Shown: positions 7,002 through 14,526, numbered from the stretch's first letter. The stretch is DNA of 18,319 nt from Candidatus Njordarchaeota archaeon (GCA_029856635.1 JAHKLH010000008.1:1-18319), one strand, 5' to 3'. Notes: a model not told the origin generated them from the sequence alone. Numbers and translations are program-made.

Positions 7002-9227
7002 CTACATTTTTCTTCTCAAGTATCGTGTGAAAATTGCAATTATAATCCATGTAACTATTATTGTAATAACCACGATTAGTTTCATATGAAGTGGATAATT
7101 TTCAACTGCTATGAATAAGGGTATTAGAGTTATACTTAAAATATTTGATAACTTGATAAGTATATGAAGAGATGGACCCGCGGTGTCCTTTAGTGGATCT
7201 CCAAATGTATCTCCAATCACTGTGGCTGCATGAATATCTGTTCCTTTTAGCCCTTTGATTTCAATTAGTTTCTTTGCATTATCAAGAGCACCTCCAGCAT
7301 TAAATTGAAATATTGCCAGAAGCGCTGAGACTATTTTAAGAGCAACAAGATATGCTGCAAGAATGAAAACCCCAAACGTTACACCCATTATTATTGGCAT
7401 GAATACACCAATTAACGTAGGCATAATCATATCAACCAAAGCGACTTTCGTTGCAATATCTACCGATCGTGCATAATCCGGCAATGCTTTACCTTCTAGA
7501 ATTGCTGGATTCTCTCTAAATTGTGCTCTAACCTCTTCAACAACGTGAAATGCACCTCTAGTGGCACCCTTTATAGCCCACGCTGAGAATAGGAATGGTA
7601 CTGCTGCTCCGATTACAAGTCCGAATAAAATTAACGGATTTACGATATTAACAGCCATTACTTCCAAGATTTTCTCAAAGGTTATATTGCCCGCCTCTAA
7701 TAGTCCTTTTTCTCTAATTACTTCTGCAATGTATGCAAACAATACAGCAATTCCAGTTAATAGTGCTGCAGCCATACCATACGCCTTTGTAAGAGCTTTT
7801 GTAGTATTACCTACTGCATCTAGTGTCTCAAGAGATTTACCAACTTTATCACCAAGTCCTGACATTGTCGCTATTCCATCGGCGTTGTCTACGATGGGGC
7901 CAAATGTATCACTTGTTTGAATAATTCCAGTCATTGACAATAAACCGAGAAGCCCCATTGCTGCCCCGTAAAGTCCCTTTATTGGATCAAGGCCCTCAAG
8001 CGAGAAAGTACCAGCACCAATAAAGAATGATGCTATCATGACTAATCCAATTATTACTGCCTCGGGAAATGCACTCTCCATTCCTAGGGATACTCCAGAT
8101 AAGATATCTAATGCTGCACCGCCTTTTGCAGCATCTGCGATATCTTGTACTGGTTTATTTTCATAACCCGTATAGTAGAGAACTAAGAATACCGTTAATA
8201 GGCTTCCAACAAGCCCAAAGATTGCTGCCAGGAAGATTCTTTCTGAAAATAAGGGATCATTAAATAGCGGCTCTATTGGAGTTAACATAAGTTCTATTGC
8301 TACATAGAAGCTTACTACAACGATAATTCCAGAAACCAGATATGAAACTGTCACTGCTTTTGTTGGATTTTTCGCTTTTGCTACAAACACGCCAACTATA
8401 CTAGCAATGATTCCCATAGATGCCAAAACTAACGGTAAAATAATAAACGGTAACGCAACCTCAACAGAAATTCCGTAGACGTATACAGCTATGAAAAATC
8501 CTAAAATCATTATTGCTATTAAGTTATCACTGAAACTCTCAAACAAGTCACTAGCACGTCCTGCACAATCACCTACGTTATCACCAACTAGGTCTGCAAT
8601 TACTGCCGCGTTTCGTGGATCATCTTCTTCTAGTTTTTTTTCTACTTTTCCCACTAGATCAGCACCAATGTCCGCGGCTTTTGTAAAGATTCCTCCACCT
8701 AACTGTGCGAATAAAGCAGAAAGAGATGCTCCGAAACCAAATCCCACAATTAATGATGGGCTTTCAAAGAAAATGTACAAAACAGATAAACCTAATACTG
8801 CAAGAGAAACAAGGGAAAGACCAGTTACGGCACCACCTCTATATGCAATCATAAAGGCCTTTAATGGGTCCTTTCTTGCAGCCTCCGTAGTTCTCACATT
8901 AGCATCTGTTGCCGTTTCCATTCCAATATACGCCATCAAAAGTGATAATATTGAGCCTAGAATAAAACCAATAAGGATGTGAATCTCGAGTATATGAAGA
9001 AATGCTAGTGCACCGAGTACTATTGCTATCGCAATGATAAAGTACATTATTGTCATGAATTCACGTCTAAGGAATGCCCTGGCACCTGATTTGATCCAAC
9101 TTGAAACTTCTTTTGCTTTTTCACATACCACTGGTTGTTTCTTAACCCAGCTTCGGAGGAAAAATACAACTATTAGTCCCACTATTCCCACAATCGTTGA
9201 AAATACTAGATGTGGTTCAAGGAGCAT
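7002..9227 (-). CDS. hppA: Membrane-bound proton-pumping pyrophosphatase, K+-independent type
   Basis: This 741-aa polytopic pump couples pyrophosphate hydrolysis to H+ export and has about 16 hydrophobic segments. The active-site blocks are intact: KAADIGADLVGKVE at 183-196, EDDPRN at 201-206, DNVGDCAGRASDLFE at 216-230, and GDTFGDPLKDTAGPSLH near the C-terminus. The K+-dependence determinant reads GNTTKALT at 473-480, with Lys477 and Thr480. Lysine at this place is the hallmark of K+-independent H+-PPases, whereas K+-dependent enzymes have alanine. A TATA-like TATATTAATA at 9251-9260 is 24-33 nt upstream of the ATG, so the leader is very short. Confidence 0.95.
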   Translation of the reverse strand: MLLEPHLVFSTIVGIVGLIVVFFLRSWVKKQPVVCEKAKEVSSWIKSGARAFLRREFMTIMYFIIAIAIVLGALAFLHILEIHILIGFILGSILSLLMAYIGMETATDANVRTTEAARKDPLKAFMIAYRGGAVTGLSLVSLAVLGLSVLYIFFESPSLIVGFGFGASLSALFAQLGGGIFTKAADIGADLVGKVEKKLEEDDPRNAAVIADLVGDNVGDCAGRASDLFESFSDNLIAIMILGFFIAVYVYGISVEVALPFIILPLVLASMGIIASIVGVFVAKAKNPTKAVTVSYLVSGIIVVVSFYVAIELMLTPIEPLFNDPLFSERIFLAAIFGLVGSLLTVFLVLYYTGYENKPVQDIADAAKGGAALDILSGVSLGMESAFPEAVIIGLVMIASFFIGAGTFSLEGLDPIKGLYGAAMGLLGLLSMTGIIQTSDTFGPIVDNADGIATMSGLGDKVGKSLETLDAVGNTTKALTKAYGMAAALLTGIAVLFAYIAEVIREKGLLEAGNITFEKILEVMAVNIVNPLILFGLVIGAAVPFLFSAWAIKGATRGAFHVVEEVRAQFRENPAILEGKALPDYARSVDIATKVALVDMIMPTLIGVFMPIIMGVTFGVFILAAYLVALKIVSALLAIFQFNAGGALDNAKKLIEIKGLKGTDIHAATVIGDTFGDPLKDTAGPSLHILIKLSNILSITLIPLFIAVENYPLHMKLIVVITIIVTWIIIAIFTRYLRRKM

Positions 9228-9250
9228 GCTTATTTACCTTCTTCACACAC

Positions 9251-9260
9251 TATATTAATA
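9251..9260 (-). promoter_or_regulatory. Probable TATA box of hppA
   Basis: TATATTAATA on the plus strand reads as an A/T-only box on the minus strand, centred about 28 nt before the hppA start codon. In archaea transcription starts roughly 25 nt after the box centre, so the transcript would be nearly leaderless. Confidence 0.45.
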
Positions 9261-9549
9261 CCAAAAAAGTTCGTAATAAAAAAATGACAGTATATAACTT
9301 AGATTAGAACAGATATACATAAATCAGACTTTCTTCTCTCAGCCCAGATTAAGGTAAATTAATACTTCACTTTAGCACTCCTTATCAAATCAATAAGGCA
9401 CCATAAAACCAAAATTTATGCGAAATTATGACTAAATAAGAAGCCCCGTCATTCCAAAGAACTTGAAATAATCCTTCGTTAAAAACTTTTAATTTTTTAA
9501 TGTCCTTTTGTCTTTGACAGAAACTTGATGAAGAAAGGTGTTAATTTTG
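9261..9549. other. Intergenic region between divergent hppA and the 9550 gene
   Basis: No open frame of useful length, tRNA, C/D-box pair or repeat is visible. The right end holds an AT-rich TTTTAATTTTTTAA stretch at about 9487-9500, a possible TATA region for the 9550 gene. Its Shine-Dalgarno GGTG is at 9537-9540. Confidence 0.4.
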
Positions 9550-10149
9550 ATGAACCATGAAAGAACTATGAGCATTTCCTCTATGAGCACACTACGAGCC
9601 AGCGGTAACATAGAATACTTTCATGGAAATCATAAAATCATTGGCGTACTATTTGTAATCAATAAAGATGAAAAAAATCAAGAATTAGAGAAGCAATTAA
9701 ATTCATTTCTTGAAAGATATTCGACAATATTGCCTCCAAATACATTGATCACAGAGAGTGATATTGCCGATAGAATTCTTAGGAATCTGATTAATTTTGG
9801 TGTACTTCCACTCAAGGAAATCCCACTTGATGTATTCTTAAAGGCTGGACGACTCAAGACAGAACAAGGGGAATTAAAATTAAGCAATTACATTAATCCA
9901 TCTGACCTGTACAATCTCTCTTTGAGATTAAAGGATAAAATTCATGTAGTACCTCTTGCACCATTGGATCCCAACAGTATATTGTTCCACTTCTTACTGA
10001 GATACGTGACTAATGATATTGACGATAAAAGAATTGATCTTATTTTACATAAGGTTGCTAAAGAATGGTTAAAAGAAATGAAAGACAAACTAGGCGGATT
10101 GATGCTTTGGAACATAAGAAAAAGACGTGCAGTTACGATATTACGATAA
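9550..10149 (+). CDS. Hypothetical protein overlapping and upstream of RNase HII
   Basis: I do not recognise this soluble protein of about 199 aa. It appears alpha/beta, with a beta-like IIGVLFVINKD segment near residues 29-39 and an amphipathic C-terminal helix. No catalytic motif is evident. The first possible codon is GTG at 9538, but that GTG is part of GGTG, a Shine-Dalgarno sequence 9 nt before the ATG at 9550, so I chose the ATG. The last 85 bp overlap the start of the RNase HII gene in another frame, which implies translational coupling. A role linked to RNase HII is possible from context only. Confidence 0.65.
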   Translation: MNHERTMSISSMSTLRASGNIEYFHGNHKIIGVLFVINKDEKNQELEKQLNSFLERYSTILPPNTLITESDIADRILRNLINFGVLPLKEIPLDVFLKAGRLKTEQGELKLSNYINPSDLYNLSLRLKDKIHVVPLAPLDPNSILFHFLLRYVTNDIDDKRIDLILHKVAKEWLKEMKDKLGGLMLWNIRKRRAVTILR

Positions 10150-10835
10150 TTGCACTCAAACAGGAAAAAAGGAAATCCGATTCATTCGCAGTCGGAGTAG
10201 ACGAAGCAGGCAGGGGTGCTGTTGTTGGACCTCTTATCATTTCTGGAATATGCATAGATGAGAAAAAACTGGATTACTTGAATAGAATTGGTGTTAAAGA
10301 CTCAAAAATGCTTACTAAACAGAGACGAAAAGAACTATTTAAAATGATCAAAAACATATCTAATGTAATCTACATCGTCAAATTATCTCCCGCTGTAATC
10401 GATCGATGGACCTCAATGCACAAATTAAATGAATTAGAAGCACTAGCAGTCTCTAAAATCCTTGAATCATTATACCCGTTTAAAATCGCAATAATAGATG
10501 CGCCGTCAACACCTACTAGTTATCAAAGATACATTGAAAAATGGTTACAGCGCGTGCCCACGAATAAACTCTTAATTGAGAGCAAAGCAGATAAAAAATA
10601 CGTAATTACCGCAGCGGCCTCGATCATTGCAAAAGTTATTCGTGATGAGGAAATACAAAAAATTATAATGACGACTGGGATTGATGTAGGAAGCGGATAT
10701 CCTAGTGATCCCAGAACACGAGCCATATTAAAAGAATTGATTAAAAAGCATCCTGAATTCGTAAGACACAGTTGGAAAACTATAAAAGCATTATCAACGA
10801 ATTCCATCATACATTGGTTACTCGAGGAAAGTTAA
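10065..10835 (+). CDS. rnhB: Ribonuclease HII
   Basis: The enzyme cleaves RNA in RNA-DNA hybrids and single ribonucleotides in DNA. The catalytic motif GVDEAGRG is at 44-51, with Asp46 and Glu47. Further acidic positions lie in VKDSK and IIDAPSTP, and the archaeal/eukaryotic-type GSGYPSDPRT and RHSWKT motifs follow in the C-terminal part. At 256 aa it is longer than usual because about 40 basic residues precede the first motif. The ATG at 10065 has AAGGTT about 8 nt upstream. A TTG at 10107 is the only later start before the motif. The 3' end overlaps the convergent Cgi121-like gene by 18 bp. Confidence 0.93.
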   Translation: MVKRNERQTRRIDALEHKKKTCSYDITIIALKQEKRKSDSFAVGVDEAGRGAVVGPLIISGICIDEKKLDYLNRIGVKDSKMLTKQRRKELFKMIKNISNVIYIVKLSPAVIDRWTSMHKLNELEALAVSKILESLYPFKIAIIDAPSTPTSYQRYIEKWLQRVPTNKLLIESKADKKYVITAAASIIAKVIRDEEIQKIIMTTGIDVGSGYPSDPRTRAILKELIKKHPEFVRHSWKTIKALSTNSIIHWLLEES

Positions 10836-11348
10836 CGCAGAATTTTCAATAATGAACCTCTTTATTGCCTCATTTCTGTTTTCATAAAGAAAAGCGAAAT
10901 TATCTATTAGAGATTCTGGGATGTTAAATGTTCTCAGAATTCGTTCTAAATTGGGGGAAAATTTAATATCAAATATCTGAATCCCTTGATCACGCAATTT
11001 TTCATATATAGCATTATATTTCTCCTTATCAAATATCTCAGCGAATACGACAAGAAATACCCTATCACCCTTTTCGAAAGACACAAGTTTTAGAGCTTCC
11101 CTTATCTGCGTCTTTCCTGTTACACGTAAAAGGAAATTCATATTTGGTTTCTTTGCACGATTTTCATTATTTTCAAAGTCAAGTAGATTCATTCTAATCC
11201 AATTTTCTAGAATTTCATAATCCAGCACAAGATCCACAGGAAGAATCGCAATCCATACGTTCTTTTTTTCAAAGAATTCAACAATATCAAATAAGCTGTC
11301 AACATCATTGACTTGAACACAGAATGTAGATAAATGCACTAGCCTCAT
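10818..11348 (-). CDS. Cgi121-like subunit of the KEOPS complex
   Basis: KEOPS makes the t6A modification at position 37 of ANN-decoding tRNAs, and Cgi121 (TPRKB in humans) binds tRNA in that complex. The 176-aa length fits the family. The most telling segment is MNFLLRVTGKTQIREALKLV near residues 70-90, which matches the family pattern in which a conserved glycine and QI-x-x-A precede a helix, followed by a hydrophobic strand (RVFLVVFAE). The C-terminus ends in a short hydrophobic helix (ENSALTFLE), similar to the tail that contacts Bud32. The start ATG has GGGGGAGA about 5 nt upstream. No other KEOPS gene is in the window, so the call rests on sequence pattern alone. Confidence 0.62.
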   Translation of the reverse strand: MRLVHLSTFCVQVNDVDSLFDIVEFFEKKNVWIAILPVDLVLDYEILENWIRMNLLDFENNENRAKKPNMNFLLRVTGKTQIREALKLVSFEKGDRVFLVVFAEIFDKEKYNAIYEKLRDQGIQIFDIKFSPNLERILRTFNIPESLIDNFAFLYENRNEAIKRFIIENSALTFLE

Positions 11349-11447
11349 AATGTCTCCCCCATATTAGCACTGTAATACCAGAAGATATCAGACGCAATCA
11401 ATTAGATAAAATACTGAGAAAGTATCACGATATTCTCGGTGAAAAAA

Positions 11448-11645
11448 ATGTCAAGCAGCGGAACTGGAAAAATGCGCCTAGTTACGGTTCATTTACCAGC
11501 TAAATGGGTCGAGGAATTGGATAGACTAGTGGCCGAAGGCCGCTACCCTAATCGATCCGAAATTATTCGCGTAGCAATTCGAGACTTCTTGCGTTCAGAA
11601 GTTTGGAACACTCGCCGACTCGAAAAGCGTCGAGATGAATTCTAA
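11448..11645 (+). CDS. Ribbon-helix-helix (CopG/MetJ-type) DNA-binding protein
   Basis: This small protein of about 65 aa has a ribbon strand (MRLVTVHLPAKW), then helix-turn-helix segments VEELDRLVAEG and NRSEIIRVAIRDFLRSEVW. These match the RHH fold, in which a dimeric two-stranded sheet enters the major groove. The NRSEIIR turn is typical of archaeal members, including CdrS-like cell-division regulators. The GTG at 11439 lies inside GGTGA, a Shine-Dalgarno sequence for the ATG at 11448, so I used the ATG. The codons are richer in G/C than those of its neighbours. It lies directly left of the probable origin, and its target is unknown. Confidence 0.85.
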   Translation: MSSSGTGKMRLVTVHLPAKWVEELDRLVAEGRYPNRSEIIRVAIRDFLRSEVWNTRRLEKRRDEF

Positions 11646-11958
11646 AAAGGCTTTGCATTTAATTTTGATTCATTCCTATTTTTTGGAGAGACATATAACC
11701 TTCGAGATTTTTCTCGTATTTTCACATTCATTGTTTTTCAATGAAAATACGTTTCAATAATAATTAACAAGATGACAAATCTTTGCACAAAATTATGAAT
11801 TTGTGAAAAGAATATAAGCTCGTGAAAATTGGCCTCTTTAGAAATTAAATTCATGAAATATTGATTATTTTTACCTAGTTTTCACAAATTTTCACATGAG
11901 GAACTGCACGACATTAAAGATTATTGGAGACAATGGTTTATATACGCAAAATAAGTGA

Positions 11959-11982
11959 TTCTCCAGTGGAAGAAAAGGGGTC
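11959..11982 (+). other. ORB1, Orc1/Cdc6 binding element
   Basis: The core TCCAGTGGAA is followed by GAAAA and GGGGTC. It is the closest of the three to the published ORB/mini-ORB pattern. Confidence 0.75.
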
Positions 11983-12025
11983 AATTCTCGATATTATGTC
12001 TTATTTTACTTTGTGAAAAAACTAG

Positions 12026-12049
12026 GACCCGTTTATTTCCACTGGAAGA
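12026..12049 (-). other. ORB2, inverted Orc1/Cdc6 binding element
   Basis: Read on the minus strand it is TTCCAGTGGAA, then ATAAAC and GGGTC. It differs from ORB1 at about 5 of 24 aligned positions and has opposite polarity. Confidence 0.65.
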
Positions 12050-12102
12050 AAACTCCTATTCACAATTATCACATTAATGACAATGAATCTTTCATCATCT
12101 AT

Positions 12103-12126
12103 TTCTCCATTGGAAAAAGAGGGGTC
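12103..12126 (+). other. ORB3, Orc1/Cdc6 binding element
   Basis: The core TCCATTGGAA is followed by AAAGA and GGGGTC. It differs from ORB1 at 3 of 24 positions, in the same orientation and 144 bp to its right. Confidence 0.72.
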
Positions 12127-12207
12127 TAGATCTGAACACATGGTTGAGAAATCTGAGAAAATGCGTGAATAATATGTGAATGTCTTGTAAACATTCTGTG
12201 ATATTTA

Positions 12208-12227
12208 TTTTTCACACAAGTGAAAAA
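12208..12227. promoter_or_regulatory. Perfect 8-bp palindrome upstream of the winged-helix gene
   Basis: TTTTTCAC, a 4-nt spacer, then GTGAAAAA form an exact inverted repeat 22 nt before the GTG start at 12250. It uses two copies of the cluster heptamer, as expected of an operator for a dimeric protein. A terminator hairpin is less likely, because it sits upstream of a same-strand gene and far from the previous stop. Confidence 0.5.
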
Positions 12228-12249
12228 ATTCAAGAACTAGGGGATATAA

Positions 12250-12714
12250 GTGTCTATTCGTATAAGACTACAGAAAGGTCAGATAAAAGTTGAACTTGAG
12301 ATTGACTCTAATGCGGATCCAGACTCTGTCAACACTATGGTATCGCTCATTTTGCAGAAATTAGTCAATAAATCTAGTGATATCAACAAAAAATCCACAA
12401 GCAAGCTAGATAATGATAGGAATGCACAATTAAGAGGGATCATGCCAAAGTATCAGCGTATTAAACAGTTAATTATATCCTATTTTCCTGAAACATGGTT
12501 CACTAGCACTGATATAAAGGATTTGTATGAAAGTATTTTCAAGGAACCTATTCGGCATTCTACAGTGACGACGTACTTGCGGAGAATGGAAGAGGAAGGT
12601 TTTCTATTATCACGAAGGTTAGGTAGATATATTGAGTTTAAAATAGCCGATTCAATTGTACCTATGGTATCTATTCCTTCTCAGCCTCAAATACATAATC
12701 GAGACGAAATCTAA
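12250..12714 (+). CDS. Winged-helix DNA-binding protein next to the origin
   Basis: In this 154-aa protein residues 1-45 look like a small beta-alpha domain (IRIRLQKGQIKVELEID, then a helix), followed by a polar linker. Residues 73-140 form a winged helix-turn-helix: helices at RIKQLIISYF, FTSTDIKDLYESI and the recognition helix HSTVTTYLRRMEEEGF, then the wing LLSRRLGRYIEFKI. The start GTG has AGGGGAT 4 nt upstream, and the next in-frame Met would delete the beta domain. It lies 124 bp from ORB3 and overlaps the convergent pelota gene by 44 bp. It could be an auto-regulated repressor, or an origin-binding factor analogous in placement to Sulfolobus WhiP. Direct homology to WhiP is not shown. 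Confidence 0.75.
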   Translation: MSIRIRLQKGQIKVELEIDSNADPDSVNTMVSLILQKLVNKSSDINKKSTSKLDNDRNAQLRGIMPKYQRIKQLIISYFPETWFTSTDIKDLYESIFKEPIRHSTVTTYLRRMEEEGFLLSRRLGRYIEFKIADSIVPMVSIPSQPQIHNRDEI

Positions 12715-13762
12715 GAATTGCTGCAATACCTCCAAGCGCATCTTTGAATTGTTCCCCAGCGGGATGTGCATCACTAATAAACATAACTTTCCCGCCAAAT
12801 TGTTTTGTTTTCCTTATTAAATCGATTATGGTGTCTCGAAGTTTTTTATCGGTCGTGTTTATTAAACCCATAGATACTAATAATTCTTGCACGATTCCTA
12901 ACTCTACTGCCCTTTTAACATTATCAATTCCTAAGACTGCAAGGCCGTCATTTTTGCCAATATGTGCTAAAATTTCATCAACTTTTGCGGTTTCAAGGGA
13001 TATTCTTTGGTCTTGAAGAATTCTCTCTGGTAATCTTCTTCGTAATATTTCATGTAGTCCGGATACGGTTCCACTAGTGACACTGTCACTGTATATTCGA
13101 AAATCCTTATCACGCTCTCTTATGAATGCAATGAAATCATCTTTGGTGAATCCAGGTCCTGCTACAATGAGAAAATTAGTGTTATATTCTTGTTTTAATT
13201 TTTCAATTAATTTATACACATCAGCAAAGAACAAACCTAACAATGCTTTTTTATCACGACTTATACCCTTAACATTGATGTTCCTCGTGACTGTGCCAAC
13301 GATCCTAAGTCCCCTCGAGGTAAGTAATCCAACAGTGGCCTCTCCATCTTCTATCGCACATAAAATTATCGGGGGTATTGCAGATAATTTCTCAGCTTCT
13401 TCAAGAATTTCGAGATCCTCATCGGTAAAGCCTTCTTCTCGAGTAATTGTGAGTATAGACCCTATTTTAACACGAAAAGTGTGATGAGCTCCGAGTTGTA
13501 TATATTGCTCAGGGCCTTCTATGATTCGTCCAGATATTCTCAATTCCTCTTCGAATTCTGCAAATGACACGCGTTCTACAACAATTGAGAGAATCATTGG
13601 TTTTCTCTGTGTATAACTTTCTGTTTGGACTTTTCTTCTTGTTTTTTTAGTTACAATATCGCCAGGGCGAATGAAGTTATAAAGTGTATAAAGATCATCG
13701 ACGTTATCTATTCGTATTGTAATCCATCGTTTCTTTTCTTCATCCATTTCAAGTATTTTCAT
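12671..13762 (-). CDS. pelA: Pelota (Dom34/aPelota), ribosome rescue factor
   Basis: Pelota enters the A site of stalled ribosomes and, with ABCE1, splits the subunits. The 363-aa chain has the expected three domains: an Sm-like N-terminal domain (about 1-130) with RPGDIVTKKTRRKVQ and the GRIIEGPEQYIQLGAHHTF region, a central domain (about 135-260) with FLIVAGPGFTKDDF, and a C-terminal eRF1-type domain ending near AILRF. No GGQ motif is present, which separates it from aRF1. It starts 2 bp after the trmJ stop, with GGGGAT 5 nt upstream, so the two are probably one transcript. Confidence 0.95.
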   Translation of the reverse strand: MKILEMDEEKKRWITIRIDNVDDLYTLYNFIRPGDIVTKKTRRKVQTESYTQRKPMILSIVVERVSFAEFEEELRISGRIIEGPEQYIQLGAHHTFRVKIGSILTITREEGFTDEDLEILEEAEKLSAIPPIILCAIEDGEATVGLLTSRGLRIVGTVTRNINVKGISRDKKALLGLFFADVYKLIEKLKQEYNTNFLIVAGPGFTKDDFIAFIRERDKDFRIYSDSVTSGTVSGLHEILRRRLPERILQDQRISLETAKVDEILAHIGKNDGLAVLGIDNVKRAVELGIVQELLVSMGLINTTDKKLRDTIIDLIRKTKQFGGKVMFISDAHPAGEQFKDALGGIAAILRFRLDYVFEAEKE

Positions 13763-13764
13763 TT

Positions 13765-14526
13765 CTAATCCCCTTGGTTCTTTCTAATAATCTCATGAAT
13801 CCGCTTGAATAATCCAATAAGAGAATGACACTCTCTTCCTGATATAAAAGCTCGCAAGAGAACATGCTTAAATATTTCTTCGAGAATTTGTATTTTGCCA
13901 TTGGGTAATCGAGACAATCGGTATGCTTCTCTTACAAGTTTTCCTGCAATCTCTACTAAAATCATTTTTTCTTTTAGACTTGCGGGTCTATATGGCAATT
14001 GGCGGTATGTTTTTAAATTTAAAGCCAATTCGTATGCGATGATTGCGACTGCATGTGAAATATTCATCACAGGGTACTCCTTTGACGTGGGAATAGTAAC
14101 AGTTAAATCACATAAGCTTAATTCATCAGTGGATAATCCATAATCCTCTGAACCAAACAAAACAGCAATTTTTCCAGAGGGAAGCGCATAATTTCTTAGC
14201 ATATCGGATGTAATTGCACACCGTTTAGGATTTTTTACACTTCTTAATGTTATTATCGCTGTGGTTCCAATAATATAATTTATGTTTTCTGATTCAAGAA
14301 ATTCTGTTAGGTTACTATACACATGAGCGTTTTTAATAACGTCCTTCGCGTGAACTGCTGTTTTATATGCGCATGAAATATCACATCGAGGAGCAATAAG
14401 AATTAAGTCATTGAAACCAAAGTTTTTAATTACCCTTGCAACAAATCCTATATTCTCAGCAAATTTTGGTCGAACTAAAACAAAATAAATTTTCACTTTA
14501 TTCTCTTTATGATGTGTATCATTCAT
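13765..14526 (-). CDS. trmJ: TrmJ-like tRNA 2'-O-methyltransferase (SPOUT family)
   Basis: Archaeal and bacterial TrmJ methylate the 2'-hydroxyl of tRNA nucleotide 32 with SAM. SPOUT motifs are clear: N-terminal VRPKFAENIGFVARVIKNFG, then AVLFGSEDYGLSTDEL and a C-terminal knot with TIPTSKEYPVMNISHAVAI. The C-terminal about 70 residues form the helical extension normal for the family. I chose the ATG at 14526 over the upstream one at 14538, because an AT-rich box (14547-14558) is centred 26 nt upstream, which would give a leaderless mRNA. This start codon overlaps the start codon of the divergent alkyltransferase gene. Confidence 0.88.
   Translation of the reverse strand: MNDTHHKENKVKIYFVLVRPKFAENIGFVARVIKNFGFNDLILIAPRCDISCAYKTAVHAKDVIKNAHVYSNLTEFLESENINYIIGTTAIITLRSVKNPKRCAITSDMLRNYALPSGKIAVLFGSEDYGLSTDELSLCDLTVTIPTSKEYPVMNISHAVAIIAYELALNLKTYRQLPYRPASLKEKMILVEIAGKLVREAYRLSRLPNGKIQILEEIFKHVLLRAFISGRECHSLIGLFKRIHEIIRKNQGD

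Larger units (their letters stand above)
11719..12226. repeat. Cluster of eight GTGAAAA / TTTTCAC heptamers
   Basis: Copies are at 11803-11809, 11822-11828, 12013-12019 and 12220-12226 (GTGAAAA), and at 11719-11725, 11879-11885, 11889-11895 and 12209-12215 (TTTTCAC). Spacings of 10 bp (11879/11889) and 19 bp (11803/11822) are close to one and two helical turns. Variants GTGAAT occur at 12165 and 12176. By eye there are only about as many copies in the other 17.8 kb, so the clustering is real, although the function is unknown. Confidence 0.7.
11646..12249. other. Probable chromosomal replication origin (ORB-containing intergenic region)
   Basis: No gene fits in this 604-bp gap. It contains three elements with the archaeal origin recognition box pattern (a TCCA-TGGA dyad, an A-rich spacer, then a G tract and TC) at 11959-11982, 12026-12049 and 12103-12126. 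ORB1 and ORB3 are direct and ORB2 is inverted. The G-rich ends of ORB1 and ORB2 face each other across 43 AT-rich bp (11983-12025), a candidate unwinding element. Eight GTGAAAA/TTTTCAC heptamers surround the boxes. No orc1/cdc6 gene is present in the window, so the initiator would act in trans. Genes for small DNA-binding proteins flank both sides. Confidence 0.75.

Noticed and set aside
8491..8982. 163-codon plus-strand open frame inside hppA
   Set aside because: It is antisense to highly conserved pyrophosphatase motifs, has low-complexity Ser/Ala/Pro-rich content and no ribosome site.
9261..9549. C/D-box small RNA near TTGATGA at about 9526
   Set aside because: No D box (CTGA) is found at a suitable distance, and the element overlaps the ribosome site of the 9550 gene.
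11719..12226. Heptamer cluster as a CRISPR array
   Set aside because: Repeats are 7 bp, on both strands and irregularly spaced, and no cas genes are present.
12208..12227. Palindrome as an intrinsic terminator of the RHH gene
   Set aside because: It is more than 560 bp from the RHH stop and directly upstream of another start codon, so an operator is more plausible.
12250..12714. Calling the winged-helix protein WhiP
   Set aside because: Only position beside an origin is shared. I see one winged helix rather than two and no diagnostic motif, so the symbol is not justified.
13077..13484. 135-codon plus-strand open frame inside pelota
   Set aside because: It is a shadow of a clear pelota gene, and its sequence has no domain-like pattern.
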